This document shows positions 16,028-24,324 of a DNA stretch of 34,181 bases, one piece after another. The notes beneath the pieces are model-generated. The model had not been told where the DNA came from. It saw only the letters and a list, made by a program, of their open reading frames with translations, and did no database searches. Source of the DNA: Anaerolineaceae bacterium UBA3924 (GTDB taxonomy: Bacteria > Chloroflexota > Anaerolineae > Anaerolineales > Anaerolineaceae); the NCBI GenBank assembly GCA_002385985.1, contig DGEO01000040.1:2377-36557 (forward strand). Reading direction: 5' to 3'. The position numbers and the translations under genes are program-made. The first letter of the stretch is position 1. The number at the start of each line of letters is the position of its first letter.

Positions 16028-17875
16028 GTGAAAAAAATCATGACTGGTAACGAAGCGATCGCACGCGGCGCCTACGAGTACGGCGTCAAAGTCGCCACCG
16101 GTTACCCCGGCACCCCAAGTTCTGAGATCCTGGAAAACATCACCCAGTACAAGGAGATCTACTCCGAGTGGTCCACGAACGAAAAGGTAGCCACCGAGGC
16201 GGCCATCGGCGCGGCCTACGCCGGCCGGCGTGCCATCACCACCATGAAGCAGGTGGGCATGAACGTGGCTTCGGACGCGTTCTTCTTCGCGGTCTACACC
16301 GGAATGCGCGCCGGGCTGCTCATTGTCGCCGCGGACGACCCGGGCATGTTCTCCTCGCAGAACGAGCAGGACAACCGCCATTACGCCCGCTTCGCCAAGA
16401 TGCCCATGCTCGAGCCGGGCGACAGCCAGGAAGCCAAGGATTTCGTTGGCCTCGGGCTGGAGCTGTCGGAAAAATGGGACGTGCCGGTGCTGCTGCGCAC
16501 CTGCATGCGCGTCTCCCACTCGGCCTCCCCGGTGGAGCTGGGCGAGCGCAACTGGGATGACGAAGCCCTTCCGCCCAAATGGGTGCGCAACCAGGAAAAG
16601 TACGTCTGCACCGCCATGTGGGCCAAGAAAAAGCGCCCGATGATCGAGGAGCGCCTGGTCAAGCTGAGCGAGCTGGCCGACACCATGCCCATCAACCGCC
16701 TGGAATGGGGCGACCGCAAGCTGGGTATTATTGCTTCCGGCCCGGCCTATTATTACGCCCGCGAGGTCTTCCCCAACGCCTCCTTCCTCAAACTGGGCAT
16801 GACCTTCCCCCTGGCCAAAGGTCTGGTGCGCGAACTGGCCGCCGGCGTGGAAACACTGCTGGTCATTGAAGAGCTGGACCCCTTCATCGAGGACCAGGTC
16901 AAGGCCATGGGCATCCCCTGCCGCGGCAAGGACATCTTCCCCGCCTACGGCGAGCTGCTGCCGGCCGACATCGAGCACTACTGCGCCGAAGCCGGGCTGC
17001 TGCCGAAAGAGAAAGTCACCGTCAAGCGCGAAATCGCCCCGAAGGACCTGCCCGGCCGCTCCCCGGTGCTCTGCCCGGGCTGCCCGCACCGCTCCACCTT
17101 CTACAACCTGGCGAAGATGAAGGACCTGATCATCGTCAGCGACATCGGCTGTTACAACCTGGGCGCGCTGGCCCCCTTCTTCGCCACCGACTTCATGGGC
17201 TCGATGGGCGCCGGCTTCGGCGTGGCCCACGGCTTTGAGATCGGCGACATCAAGAAGACCGGCCAGAAGGTGCTCGGCATCGTCGGCGACTCGACCTTCT
17301 TCCACAACGGCGTGACCCCGCTGCTCAACGTGGTGCACAACGGCGGCAACTCCACCCTGATGGTGCTCGACAACGGCACCACCGCCATGACCGGTCACCA
17401 GGACCATCCCGGCCTGGACAAGACCCTGCACGGCCCCGGCAAGCGGGTGGACATCGCCAACCTGGCCCGCGCCTGCGGCGTGGAGCACGTGATCAAAGTG
17501 AACGCCTTCGACGTGAAGGGCGTGGAAAAGGCCATCAAAGAAGGCCTGGCCTATGAAGGCCCCTCCTTCATCGTGGTGGAAGGCCCCTGCTTCTTCGTCG
17601 GCCAGGGCTCCGGCCCGGTCTACGAAGTGGACACCGCCACCTGCAACGGCTGCACCCTGTGCTTCCGCCTTGGCTGCCCGGCCATCGTGCAGTCCGACGA
17701 GCTGGATGAGAAGACCGGCCGTCCCAAGGCCTGGATTGACCCGGTGCTGTGCGTCGGCTGCGACATGTGCGCCCAGATCTGCCCGCGGCACGCCATCGGG
17801 CCGGTGGTCACCGAAGCGAAACCGGCTTCGGGCAACGGATCCAAACCCTGCGCCGGCTGCGGCACGGCTGGATAA
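16028..17875 (+). CDS. iorA: Indolepyruvate:ferredoxin oxidoreductase, alpha subunit (IorA)
   Basis: The 615-residue subunit converts aryl-2-oxo acids with CoA to acyl-CoA, CO2 and reduced ferredoxin. The N-terminal pyrimidine-binding domain opens MTGNEAIARGAYEYGVKVATGYPGTPSSEI and includes NEKVATEAAIGAAYAGRRA. The thiamine-diphosphate site is GIVGDSTFFHNGVTPLLNVV with the later DNGTTAMTGHQDHPG. The C-terminus carries two ferredoxin-type clusters, starting at C539 (CNGCTLCFRLGCP) and C575 (CVGCDMCAQICP). A short tail adds C608xxC611, absent from ordinary members as far as I know. The GTG start is preceded by a weak GAGGTG. It lies 45 bases after phzF and 21 before iorB. In Thermococcales this enzyme feeds an ADP-forming synthetase, which is also present at 20428. 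Confidence 0.95.
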   Translation: MKKIMTGNEAIARGAYEYGVKVATGYPGTPSSEILENITQYKEIYSEWSTNEKVATEAAIGAAYAGRRAITTMKQVGMNVASDAFFFAVYTGMRAGLLIVAADDPGMFSSQNEQDNRHYARFAKMPMLEPGDSQEAKDFVGLGLELSEKWDVPVLLRTCMRVSHSASPVELGERNWDDEALPPKWVRNQEKYVCTAMWAKKKRPMIEERLVKLSELADTMPINRLEWGDRKLGIIASGPAYYYAREVFPNASFLKLGMTFPLAKGLVRELAAGVETLLVIEELDPFIEDQVKAMGIPCRGKDIFPAYGELLPADIEHYCAEAGLLPKEKVTVKREIAPKDLPGRSPVLCPGCPHRSTFYNLAKMKDLIIVSDIGCYNLGALAPFFATDFMGSMGAGFGVAHGFEIGDIKKTGQKVLGIVGDSTFFHNGVTPLLNVVHNGGNSTLMVLDNGTTAMTGHQDHPGLDKTLHGPGKRVDIANLARACGVEHVIKVNAFDVKGVEKAIKEGLAYEGPSFIVVEGPCFFVGQGSGPVYEVDTATCNGCTLCFRLGCPAIVQSDELDEKTGRPKAWIDPVLCVGCDMCAQICPRHAIGPVVTEAKPASGNGSKPCAGCGTAG

Positions 17876-17896
17876 TCGCTTAGGAGTAATGCTGTC

Positions 17897-18490
17897 ATGG
17901 AAACGATGAACTTCTTAATTACCGGTGTGGGCGGCCAGGGGACTGTGCTGGCCAGCGATATTATGGCTGCGGTCGGCGTGGCGGCCGGCTACGACGTCAA
18001 GAAGTCAGACATTCTCGGCCTTTCGGTTCGCGGCGGCGGCGTGATCGGTCACGTGCGCTGGGGCGAGAAGGTCTACTCCCCCATCGTCCCCGAAGGCAAG
18101 GCCGACTTCCTGCTGGCCTTCGAGCTGCTGGAAGGCATGCGCTGGCTGGACCAGCTGCGCCCCACCGGCAAAGTGCTCATCAACCAGCAGCGCATCCTGC
18201 CGGTGGTGGTTTCCAGCGGGCTGGCCGAGTACCCCTCCGACGAGCGCATCGACGCCGCCGTGGCGGTGGCCACCCCCGCCTATTACAAAGTGCCCGCCAT
18301 CGACCTGGCGCTCGAGCTGGGCACCTCCAAAGTGCTCAACGTGGTGCTGCTGGGCGCGCTCTCCGGCCTGCTGGACGTGGCGCCCGAAATCTGGGAGCAG
18401 GTGCTGACCGAGCGCGTTCCCAAAAAGCACACGCAAACCAACCTCAAGGCGTTCCATGCCGGACGCGACTGGATGAAAGGACAGTTGTAA
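17897..18490 (+). CDS. iorB: Indolepyruvate:ferredoxin oxidoreductase, beta subunit (IorB)
   Basis: The 197-residue subunit corresponds to the gamma domain of 2-oxo-acid oxidoreductases. FLITGVGGQGTVLASDIMAAVGVAAGYDVK starts it, where GVGGQGT is the hallmark, and SDILGLSVRGGGVIGHVRWG follows, equivalent to the segment facing the CoA-binding side. TagGAGta-type AGGAG lies ten bases upstream of the ATG. ATG 17906 is an alternative start three codons in. The racemase gene begins two bases after its stop, so iorA, iorB and the racemase are surely co-transcribed. Confidence 0.94.
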   Translation: METMNFLITGVGGQGTVLASDIMAAVGVAAGYDVKKSDILGLSVRGGGVIGHVRWGEKVYSPIVPEGKADFLLAFELLEGMRWLDQLRPTGKVLINQQRILPVVVSSGLAEYPSDERIDAAVAVATPAYYKVPAIDLALELGTSKVLNVVLLGALSGLLDVAPEIWEQVLTERVPKKHTQTNLKAFHAGRDWMKGQL

Positions 18491-18491
18491 T

Positions 18492-19199
18492 ATGCGTATC
18501 TGCGTCATCAACCCCAACTCCTCCTCCAGCGTGACGGACCACATCCGCCATACTCTGGAAGCCATCAAGCGTGAGGACACCGAGCTGTGCGTCATCAACC
18601 CGGAACACGGCCCGGTCTCCATCGAATCGGCCTACGACGAGGCCCTGGCCACCCCGCCCACCCTCGAGCTGGTCAAATGGGCCAACGAGGAAGGCTTCGA
18701 CGCCATCGTGCTGGCCTGCTTCTCGGACCCCGGCCTGGATGCCGCCAAAGAAATCTCCGACATCCCGGTGGTCGGCATTGAAGAAGCCACCCTGCACATG
18801 GCCGCCATGCTGGGGCACAAGTTCTCCATCATGACCGGCATGCGCCGCCGTATCCCCACCCGCGAGTGGCATGTGGCCCACCGCGGCCTGGAGAGCAGCT
18901 ACGCCTCCTCCCCGGCGCTGGAAATGTCGGTGCTGGAAATGGACTCGGACCCGGTTACGGCCAAAGCCCGCATCATGGAAAAGGCCCGCAAGGCTGTCGA
19001 AGAGGACCGCGCCGAAGTGATCATCCTCGGCTGCGCCGGGCTGGCCGGCTACTCCGCCGACATCGAGCGCGAGCTGGGCGTGGTGGTGCTGGACCCGACC
19101 TCGGTGGCCTTCAAGGTGGCCGAAGCCATGGCCGACCTGGGCCTGCATCACTCCAAGGCCGGGCGCTTCTCCTACCCGCCCAAAAAGGAAATCAAATAA
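18492..19199 (+). CDS. Hydantoin/aspartate racemase family protein (HyuE-like)
   Basis: The 235-residue protein begins RICVINPNSSSSVTDHI, the typical opening of the Asp/Glu/hydantoin racemase family, and has the two catalytic cysteines in ACFSDPG (C76) and LGCAGL (C181). These are the same residue numbers reported for characterised hydantoin racemases, which supports this subfamily over glutamate racemase. The enzyme would interconvert D- and L-5-substituted hydantoins without a cofactor, by one cysteine removing and the other adding a proton. Members with allantoin or other amino-acid substrates exist. It abuts iorB by two bases, and a hydantoinase lies 6 kb downstream in the next block. Confidence 0.85.
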   Translation: MRICVINPNSSSSVTDHIRHTLEAIKREDTELCVINPEHGPVSIESAYDEALATPPTLELVKWANEEGFDAIVLACFSDPGLDAAKEISDIPVVGIEEATLHMAAMLGHKFSIMTGMRRRIPTREWHVAHRGLESSYASSPALEMSVLEMDSDPVTAKARIMEKARKAVEEDRAEVIILGCAGLAGYSADIERELGVVVLDPTSVAFKVAEAMADLGLHHSKAGRFSYPPKKEIK

Positions 19200-19214
19200 G
19201 CGCCTGTAAGCATC

Positions 19215-19231
19215 TATAATAGGACTGTCAC
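19215..19231 (+). promoter_or_regulatory. Possible internal promoter before the aminotransferase gene
   Basis: A consensus TATAAT (19215-19220) lies 32 bases before the aminotransferase ATG, with no good -35 at 16-18 bases. TGTCAC at 19226-19231, the half-site of the GTGACA/TGTCAC dyad at 8588, falls at the predicted start point. It could allow separate expression of the aminotransferase. Confidence 0.35.
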
Positions 19232-19251
19232 CACAGCAAGAGAGGAACCAA

Positions 19252-20337
19252 ATGATCAATCTGACTCGTGGCGTGCCCCCTGTTGATGTTTTCCCCACCG
19301 AAGATCTCATCAGCGCGGCAGAGCGCAATATGCGCGCGGACGGCAAAACTGTGCTTCAGTATGTTCAGGCCCCTGGCTACCGCCCCCTGCTCGAGTGGCT
19401 GGCTCAGGACAACGGCGTGAAGCCCGAAGAAGTCTTCATGGGCAACAGCTCGCTGGAAATTTTCGCCTTCCTGACCACGGTTCTGCTCAAACCGGGCCTG
19501 CGCGCCTTCGTTGAGTCCCCCTCCTACGACCGGGCCAATCTGCTGCTGCAGCGCTCCGGCGCCGAAGTGGTCCCCATCCCGCTCGAGGTCGACGGTGTGG
19601 ACCTGAACGCCTTCGAAGCCGAGCTCAAGCGCGGCGCCCCCACCCTGTTCTACATCATCGCCGACTTCCAGAACCCCATGGGCACCACCACCAGCCTGGC
19701 CAAGCGCCAGAAGATTGCTGAATGGGCCCGCCAGTACAACTTCTGGATCGTTGAAGACTCGCCCTACCGCCCGCTGCGCTACTTCGGCGAGGACATCCCC
19801 TCCCTGCGCGAGCTGGCACCCGAGCGCGTGCTGCAGCTGTCCTCCTTCTCCAAGATCCTGGCCCCGGGCCTGCGCATGGGTTACGTGATCGGTGACGCCG
19901 CTGTGATCAAGAGCGTGACCAAGTACGCCAATAACACCTACATTGGCCCCGTCACCCCGACCCAGGGCATGGTCTACGAGTACCTCAAGGCCGGCCTGCT
20001 GCCCGCCAACCTGGAGAAGCTGCGCAATCTGTACCGCCCGCGCCTGAAGGCCATGCTGGACGCGATCGACCGCTACCTGCCCGGCACCACCTTCCCGCGC
20101 CCCGAAGGCGGCTTCTTCATCGGCGTCACCCTGCCCGAAGGCACGAAGATGGACGTGCTGCTGCCGCGGGCGGCTGAAGCCGGTCTCAAGCTCACCGACG
20201 GCCGCGGCTTCTACATCAACCCGGCCGAAGGCGAGCGTTTCCTGCGCCTGCCCTTCTGCAGCCTGACGCCGGAAGAGATCGAAGACGCGATGAAAGCCCT
20301 CCAGCCGGTAATTTACGAAAACCTGGCGGTGAAGTAA
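19252..20337 (+). CDS. PLP-dependent class I/II aminotransferase (2-aminoadipate/aromatic type)
   Basis: The 361-residue fold-type I aminotransferase carries the PLP lysine in SSFSKILAPGLRMGYV (K201), the cofactor-contacting FYIIADFQNPMGTTTS and IVEDSPYRPLRYFGED segments, and the substrate-binding arginine near FLRLPFCSL. This pattern matches the AAT-I enzymes of the 2-aminoadipate/kynurenine/aromatic group. It is somewhat shorter than the usual 390-400 residues, with the N-terminal arm opening directly at INLTRGVPP. The expected reaction is removal of the amino group from an imported amino acid to give the 2-oxo acid for IorAB. It closes the catabolic operon and is followed by a strong terminator. 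Confidence 0.9.
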   Translation: MINLTRGVPPVDVFPTEDLISAAERNMRADGKTVLQYVQAPGYRPLLEWLAQDNGVKPEEVFMGNSSLEIFAFLTTVLLKPGLRAFVESPSYDRANLLLQRSGAEVVPIPLEVDGVDLNAFEAELKRGAPTLFYIIADFQNPMGTTTSLAKRQKIAEWARQYNFWIVEDSPYRPLRYFGEDIPSLRELAPERVLQLSSFSKILAPGLRMGYVIGDAAVIKSVTKYANNTYIGPVTPTQGMVYEYLKAGLLPANLEKLRNLYRPRLKAMLDAIDRYLPGTTFPRPEGGFFIGVTLPEGTKMDVLLPRAAEAGLKLTDGRGFYINPAEGERFLRLPFCSLTPEEIEDAMKALQPVIYENLAVK

Positions 20338-20347
20338 TCCAGCTCTT

Positions 20348-20392
20348 CAGGGGGCATACGGCCCGCGGGCCGTATGCCCCCTGTTCTTTGTT
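20348..20392 (+). terminator. Rho-independent terminator of the catabolic operon
   Basis: A perfect 36-base palindrome (18-base arms, 20348-20383) starts 11 bases after the aminotransferase stop and is followed by a T-rich tail (20384-20392). Its symmetry would also work for transcripts arriving from the right, but no converging gene is present. Confidence 0.85.
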
Positions 20393-20427
20393 TACCGCCC
20401 CGATGCGGGGCGCCCGAATATCGATAG

Positions 20428-22608
20428 ATGAAAGAATATACTGCTATGGTATCTGGACAATTCCGTGATCTGGGGCCCCTGCTCAACCCCGGGAGCATCG
20501 CCGTGGTGGGCGCCTCTGAGCGGCCCGGCAGCGCCGGCCGGCTGGTGATGGAAAACCTGATCAACCTGCGCTACCCCGGCAAAATTTACCCCATCAACCC
20601 GAAATTCGAGCAGCTGTTCGGCATGCGCTGCTACCCGAGCCTGGAAGCCATCCCCGCCCCGGTGGACATGGTCGCCATCCTGCTGGGCGCCGACAAGGTC
20701 CTGCCCACCCTGCAGACCATGGTGAAGCTGGGCATCCCGGCGGCCTGGGCGCTGGCGGCCGGTTTTGGCGAAGCCGGCCCCGAGGGCAAGGCCCGCCAGG
20801 CCGAGCTGACCGCCTACGCCCGCGAGCACGGCCTGCTGCTGTGCGGACCCAACTGCGTGGGCGTGGCCAACCTGGTCGACTGCTCGGCCACCTACTCCGT
20901 GGCCCTCAGCCCGCGCACCAAAGCCGGCAACGTGTCGGTGGTGATGCAGTCCGGGGCCATTCTGATGGGCCTGGCCAACTCGGCCCCCTTTGGCTTCCGC
21001 TACCTGGTCTCCAGCGGCAACAACGCCGTGCTGGACAACGCTGATTACATCCACTACTTCGCCGGCGACCCGAAGACAAAAGTGATCGTGGCCTTCCTGG
21101 AAGGCATCCACGACGCGGACAAGTTCGTCGCCGCCCTGCGCGCCGCCCGTGCGGCCGGCAAGCCCGTAATCACGCTCAAAGTGGGCCGCTCGGAGGCCGC
21201 GCAGAAGGCCGTGCAGGCCCACACCGGCTCGCTGGCCGGCTCGGACATCGTGCTGGACACCGTCTTCAAGCGCGAAGGCGTCATCCGCGTGGACTCCCTG
21301 GACGAGCTGGTGGAGACCGCCCGCCTGTTCTCCATCGCCGACCTGCCGAAAGGCGACGGCATCGGCCTGCTCAGCCTCTCCGGCGGCCAGATCGGCCTGC
21401 TGGCCGACCTGGCCCAGGGCCTGGACCTGAACTTCGCCCCCCTCTCCGAGGAGACTGTGGCCGAGCTGCGTGAGATCCTGCCGCCCTTCTCCGGCATCCA
21501 CAACCCGCTGGACGCCTGGGGCAACGGCGACCTGGAGAAAATGTACCCGGCCAGCGCCGCCGCCGTGTGCCGCGACCCGAACATCGACCTGGTGGTCATG
21601 TCCCGCGATACGCCTCCCGGCGTGGCGGAGCGCGAGGTGGAGCAGTCCCGCAAGGTGGCCGAGGCCGCCATCCGCGCCCGGCAGGAAACCGGCAAGCCGG
21701 TGGTGATCTACTCCAACTTCGCCAGCGGCGTGGAAGCCGAAATCGAAACCATGCTGGAAGAGCACAACATCCCCTACCTGCGCGGCACGCATGAGACCCT
21801 CAAGGCCCTGCAGGGCTTTGTGCGCTTCGCGGTGAACCGGAACACGCCGCCCTCTGACGAACCGGCAGGCATCCCTTCGCCGGCCACGCTCAGCCAGTGG
21901 CGCGAGCGCCTGGCAGGCTCCGGCGGCACGCTGGACGAGATGGAAGGCCGCAAGCTGCTGGCCGACTACGGCATCCTCGGCCCGCGCGAAGCGGCCGCCG
22001 CCGATGAAGACTCCGCCGCCCGCCTGGCCGCGGAAATCGGCTTCCCGGTGGTGCTCAAAATCCTATCCCCCGACATCCAGCACAAGACGGAAATCGGCGG
22101 GGTGCGCCTGGGCCTGGCCGACGAGCAGGCCGTGCGCACGGCCTTCCGCGAAGTCATGGCCGCCGCCCGCAAATACAAACCCGATGCCCGGCTGGAAGGC
22201 GTTATACTTCAGGAAATGATACCGGCCGATTCAGTCGAGGTAATCCTGGGTATTCTGCGCGATTCCTCCTTCGGCCCGGTGCTGGTCTTCGGCTCGGGCG
22301 GCATCCTGGTGGAGCTGGTCAAGGATTCGGTGGTGCAGCTGCCGCCGCTCAGCAAATCGCAGGCGCTGGCCATGATCGACCAGATCCGGGGCAAGAAACT
22401 GCTCACCGGCTACCGCGGCAAGCCCGCGGCCGATATCGACGCGCTGGCCGACACGCTGGTGCGCCTGTCTCAGCTTGCTGTTGACCTGGGCGATTACATC
22501 GCCGCTCTGGAAATCAACCCCCTGATGGTGCTTCCCGCCGGACGGGGGGTGCGCGCTGTGGACGCGCTGTGCGAAATCAAGAAAAAGCAAGTCAAAGAGG
22601 GAGAATGA
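20428..22608 (+). CDS. ADP-forming acyl-CoA synthetase, fused alpha-beta
   Basis: The 726-residue protein converts acyl-CoA, ADP and phosphate to the acid, CoA and ATP. Order of parts: CoA-binding Rossmann domain (PGSIAVVGASERPGSAG, about residues 25-41), two ligase domains with SGNNAVLDNADYIHYFAGDP and the phosphorylated-histidine segment AVQAHTGSLAGSD (H265), then the beta part with an ATP-grasp domain starting near residue 505 and its histidine loop DIQHKTEIGGVRLGL (H552), ending in LEINPLMV. Substrate class (acetyl, aryl-acetyl, branched) is not readable. No Shine-Dalgarno precedes ATG 20428, nor the in-frame ATG at 20446, and a terminator ends only 35 bases upstream. pckA starts one base after its stop. 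Confidence 0.92.
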   Translation: MKEYTAMVSGQFRDLGPLLNPGSIAVVGASERPGSAGRLVMENLINLRYPGKIYPINPKFEQLFGMRCYPSLEAIPAPVDMVAILLGADKVLPTLQTMVKLGIPAAWALAAGFGEAGPEGKARQAELTAYAREHGLLLCGPNCVGVANLVDCSATYSVALSPRTKAGNVSVVMQSGAILMGLANSAPFGFRYLVSSGNNAVLDNADYIHYFAGDPKTKVIVAFLEGIHDADKFVAALRAARAAGKPVITLKVGRSEAAQKAVQAHTGSLAGSDIVLDTVFKREGVIRVDSLDELVETARLFSIADLPKGDGIGLLSLSGGQIGLLADLAQGLDLNFAPLSEETVAELREILPPFSGIHNPLDAWGNGDLEKMYPASAAAVCRDPNIDLVVMSRDTPPGVAEREVEQSRKVAEAAIRARQETGKPVVIYSNFASGVEAEIETMLEEHNIPYLRGTHETLKALQGFVRFAVNRNTPPSDEPAGIPSPATLSQWRERLAGSGGTLDEMEGRKLLADYGILGPREAAAADEDSAARLAAEIGFPVVLKILSPDIQHKTEIGGVRLGLADEQAVRTAFREVMAAARKYKPDARLEGVILQEMIPADSVEVILGILRDSSFGPVLVFGSGGILVELVKDSVVQLPPLSKSQALAMIDQIRGKKLLTGYRGKPAADIDALADTLVRLSQLAVDLGDYIAALEINPLMVLPAGRGVRAVDALCEIKKKQVKEGE

Positions 22609-22609
22609 A

Positions 22610-24217
22610 ATGCCTGTAAAGAGTAAGTACGGTCTGGAACTACACGGAATCAGCGGCGTTAAAGCGGAGTACTGGAACCTCAGCCCGGCCGCCCTGGTCG
22701 AGGAATCGGTTCGCCGCGGGGAAGGCCGCCTGAGCGCCCACGGCGCGCTGGTGGTGGACACCCGCCCCTACACCGGCCGCTCCCCCAAGGACAAATTCAT
22801 CGTGCAGTACCCCACCAGCGGGGAAGACCCCATCTTCTGGGGTGAAGTCAACCAGCCGCTCAGCCCGGAAAACTACCAGAAGCTGTACGCCAAAGCGATC
22901 GAGTACCTCAAGGGCAAGGATGTCTTCGTCCGCGATGCGCTGGCCGGCGCCCACCCCGACTACGTGCTGCCCATCCGCCTGGTGACCGAATCCCCCTACC
23001 AGAGCCTGTTCGCCTACAACATGTTCCTGCGCCCGGACCCGGCGACCCTGGCCGACCACAAACCGGAGTTCACCATCATCGCCGTGCCCGGCCTGCAGGC
23101 CGACCCGGCCACCGACGGCACCCGCACCGGCACCTTCATCGTGCTGGACCTCAAGTCCAACATCCTGCTGATCGGCGGCACGCGCTACGCCGGTGAGATC
23201 AAGAAGTCCATCTTCACCGTGATGAACTACCTGCTGCCGCTGCGCGGGGTGATGTCCATGCACTGCTCGGCCAACGTGGGCAAGGACGGCGACGTGGCCC
23301 TGTTCTTCGGCCTCTCCGGCACGGGCAAGACCACCCTGTCCTCCGACCCCGAGCGCAAGCTGATCGGCGACGACGAGCACGGCTGGGGCGAAGACGGCGT
23401 GTTCAACATCGAAGGCGGCTGCTACGCCAAGGCCATCCACCTGCGCCAGGAGCTGGAGCCGCTCATCTGGGCCGCCACCCACCGCTTCGGCGCCGTGATG
23501 GAAAACGTGGTCATCGACCCGGAGACTCGCATCGCCGACTTCGACGACGCCTCGCTGACCGAAAACACCCGCGTTTCCTACCCGCTCTTCCACGTGCCCG
23601 ACATTGTGGACGAAGGCCGCGCCGGTCACCCGCGCAACATCTTCTTCCTGACCGCTGACGCCTCCGGCGTGCTGCCGCCCATCTCCCGCCTGACCCCGGC
23701 CCAGGCCCAGTACTACTTCCTCTCCGGCTACACCTCCAAGGTGGCCGGCACCGAGAAGGAGCTGGGCAAGGAGCCGCAGGCCACCTTCTCCACCTGCTTC
23801 GGCGCCCCCTTCCTGCCGCTCAACCCCAACGTGTACGCCAAACTGCTGGGCGAGCAGATTGAGCGCCACAATGCCAACGTCTGGCTGGTCAACACCGGCT
23901 GGACCGGCGGCCCCTACGGCGTGGGCAAGCGCATGTACCTGCCCTACACCCGCGCCATGATCCGCGCCGCCCTGAACGGCGATCTGGACAGCGTCTCCTT
24001 CCAGGCGGACCCGGTCTTCGGTCTGGCCGTCCCCGCCTCCTGCCCGGACGTGACCGCCGAGGTGCTCTCGCCGCGCGCCACCTGGGCCGACCCGGCCGCC
24101 TACGATGCGGCCGCCGAGAAGCTGGCCGCCCGCTTCCGCGAGAACTTCGTCCAGTACGAGCCGTACGTGTCCGAAGAGGTGCTGGCCGCCGCTCCGCGTT
24201 CCTCCGCGGTTCGTTAG
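22610..24217 (+). CDS. pckA: Phosphoenolpyruvate carboxykinase (ATP)
   Basis: The 535-residue ATP-type enzyme interconverts oxaloacetate plus ATP with phosphoenolpyruvate, CO2 and ADP. Diagnostic parts are the PEPCK-specific RPYTGRSPKDKFIV, the P-loop GLSGTGKTTLSSDP (residues 234-247), the metal-binding GDDEHGWGEDGVFNIEGGCYAK just after it (split by few residues from the P-loop), and ENTRVSYPLFHVPDIVDEG. The length equals that of the bacterial enzymes (about 530-540). GAGGGAGAATGAA lies ahead of the ATG, which comes one base after the synthetase stop, so the two are translated from one message. In amino-acid growth it could feed gluconeogenesis from C4 acids or, in reverse, make ATP. Confidence 0.96.
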   Translation: MPVKSKYGLELHGISGVKAEYWNLSPAALVEESVRRGEGRLSAHGALVVDTRPYTGRSPKDKFIVQYPTSGEDPIFWGEVNQPLSPENYQKLYAKAIEYLKGKDVFVRDALAGAHPDYVLPIRLVTESPYQSLFAYNMFLRPDPATLADHKPEFTIIAVPGLQADPATDGTRTGTFIVLDLKSNILLIGGTRYAGEIKKSIFTVMNYLLPLRGVMSMHCSANVGKDGDVALFFGLSGTGKTTLSSDPERKLIGDDEHGWGEDGVFNIEGGCYAKAIHLRQELEPLIWAATHRFGAVMENVVIDPETRIADFDDASLTENTRVSYPLFHVPDIVDEGRAGHPRNIFFLTADASGVLPPISRLTPAQAQYYFLSGYTSKVAGTEKELGKEPQATFSTCFGAPFLPLNPNVYAKLLGEQIERHNANVWLVNTGWTGGPYGVGKRMYLPYTRAMIRAALNGDLDSVSFQADPVFGLAVPASCPDVTAEVLSPRATWADPAAYDAAAEKLAARFRENFVQYEPYVSEEVLAAAPRSSAVR

Positions 24218-24234
24218 TTTCCTTCCGTCCATAT

Positions 24235-24279
24235 CCGGCGCGCCGCGAGCGCCCCGCGCTGATGCGCCCGGCGCGCCGG
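24235..24279 (+). terminator. GC-rich hairpin between pckA and pyrB
   Basis: Arms CCGGCGCGCCG (24235-24245) and CGGCGCGCCGG (24269-24279) are perfect, and the interior can form a second small stem (AGCGC/GCGCT). No T-run follows, so termination strength is uncertain. It separates the synthetase-pckA pair from pyrB, whose start lies 45 bases further on. Confidence 0.45.
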
Positions 24280-24324
24280 TGAAGAGAATTTCTCACCTTA
24301 TTCCATCTGCACAGGAGTTCCACT

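Noticed and set aside
16001..17791. 596-codon minus-strand open frame
   Set aside because: Antisense to iorA, low-complexity composition, no motif. The plus-strand frame carries all catalytic motifs.
22640..24232. 530-codon minus-strand open frame
   Set aside because: Antisense to pckA, which has complete active-site motifs; the shadow has none.
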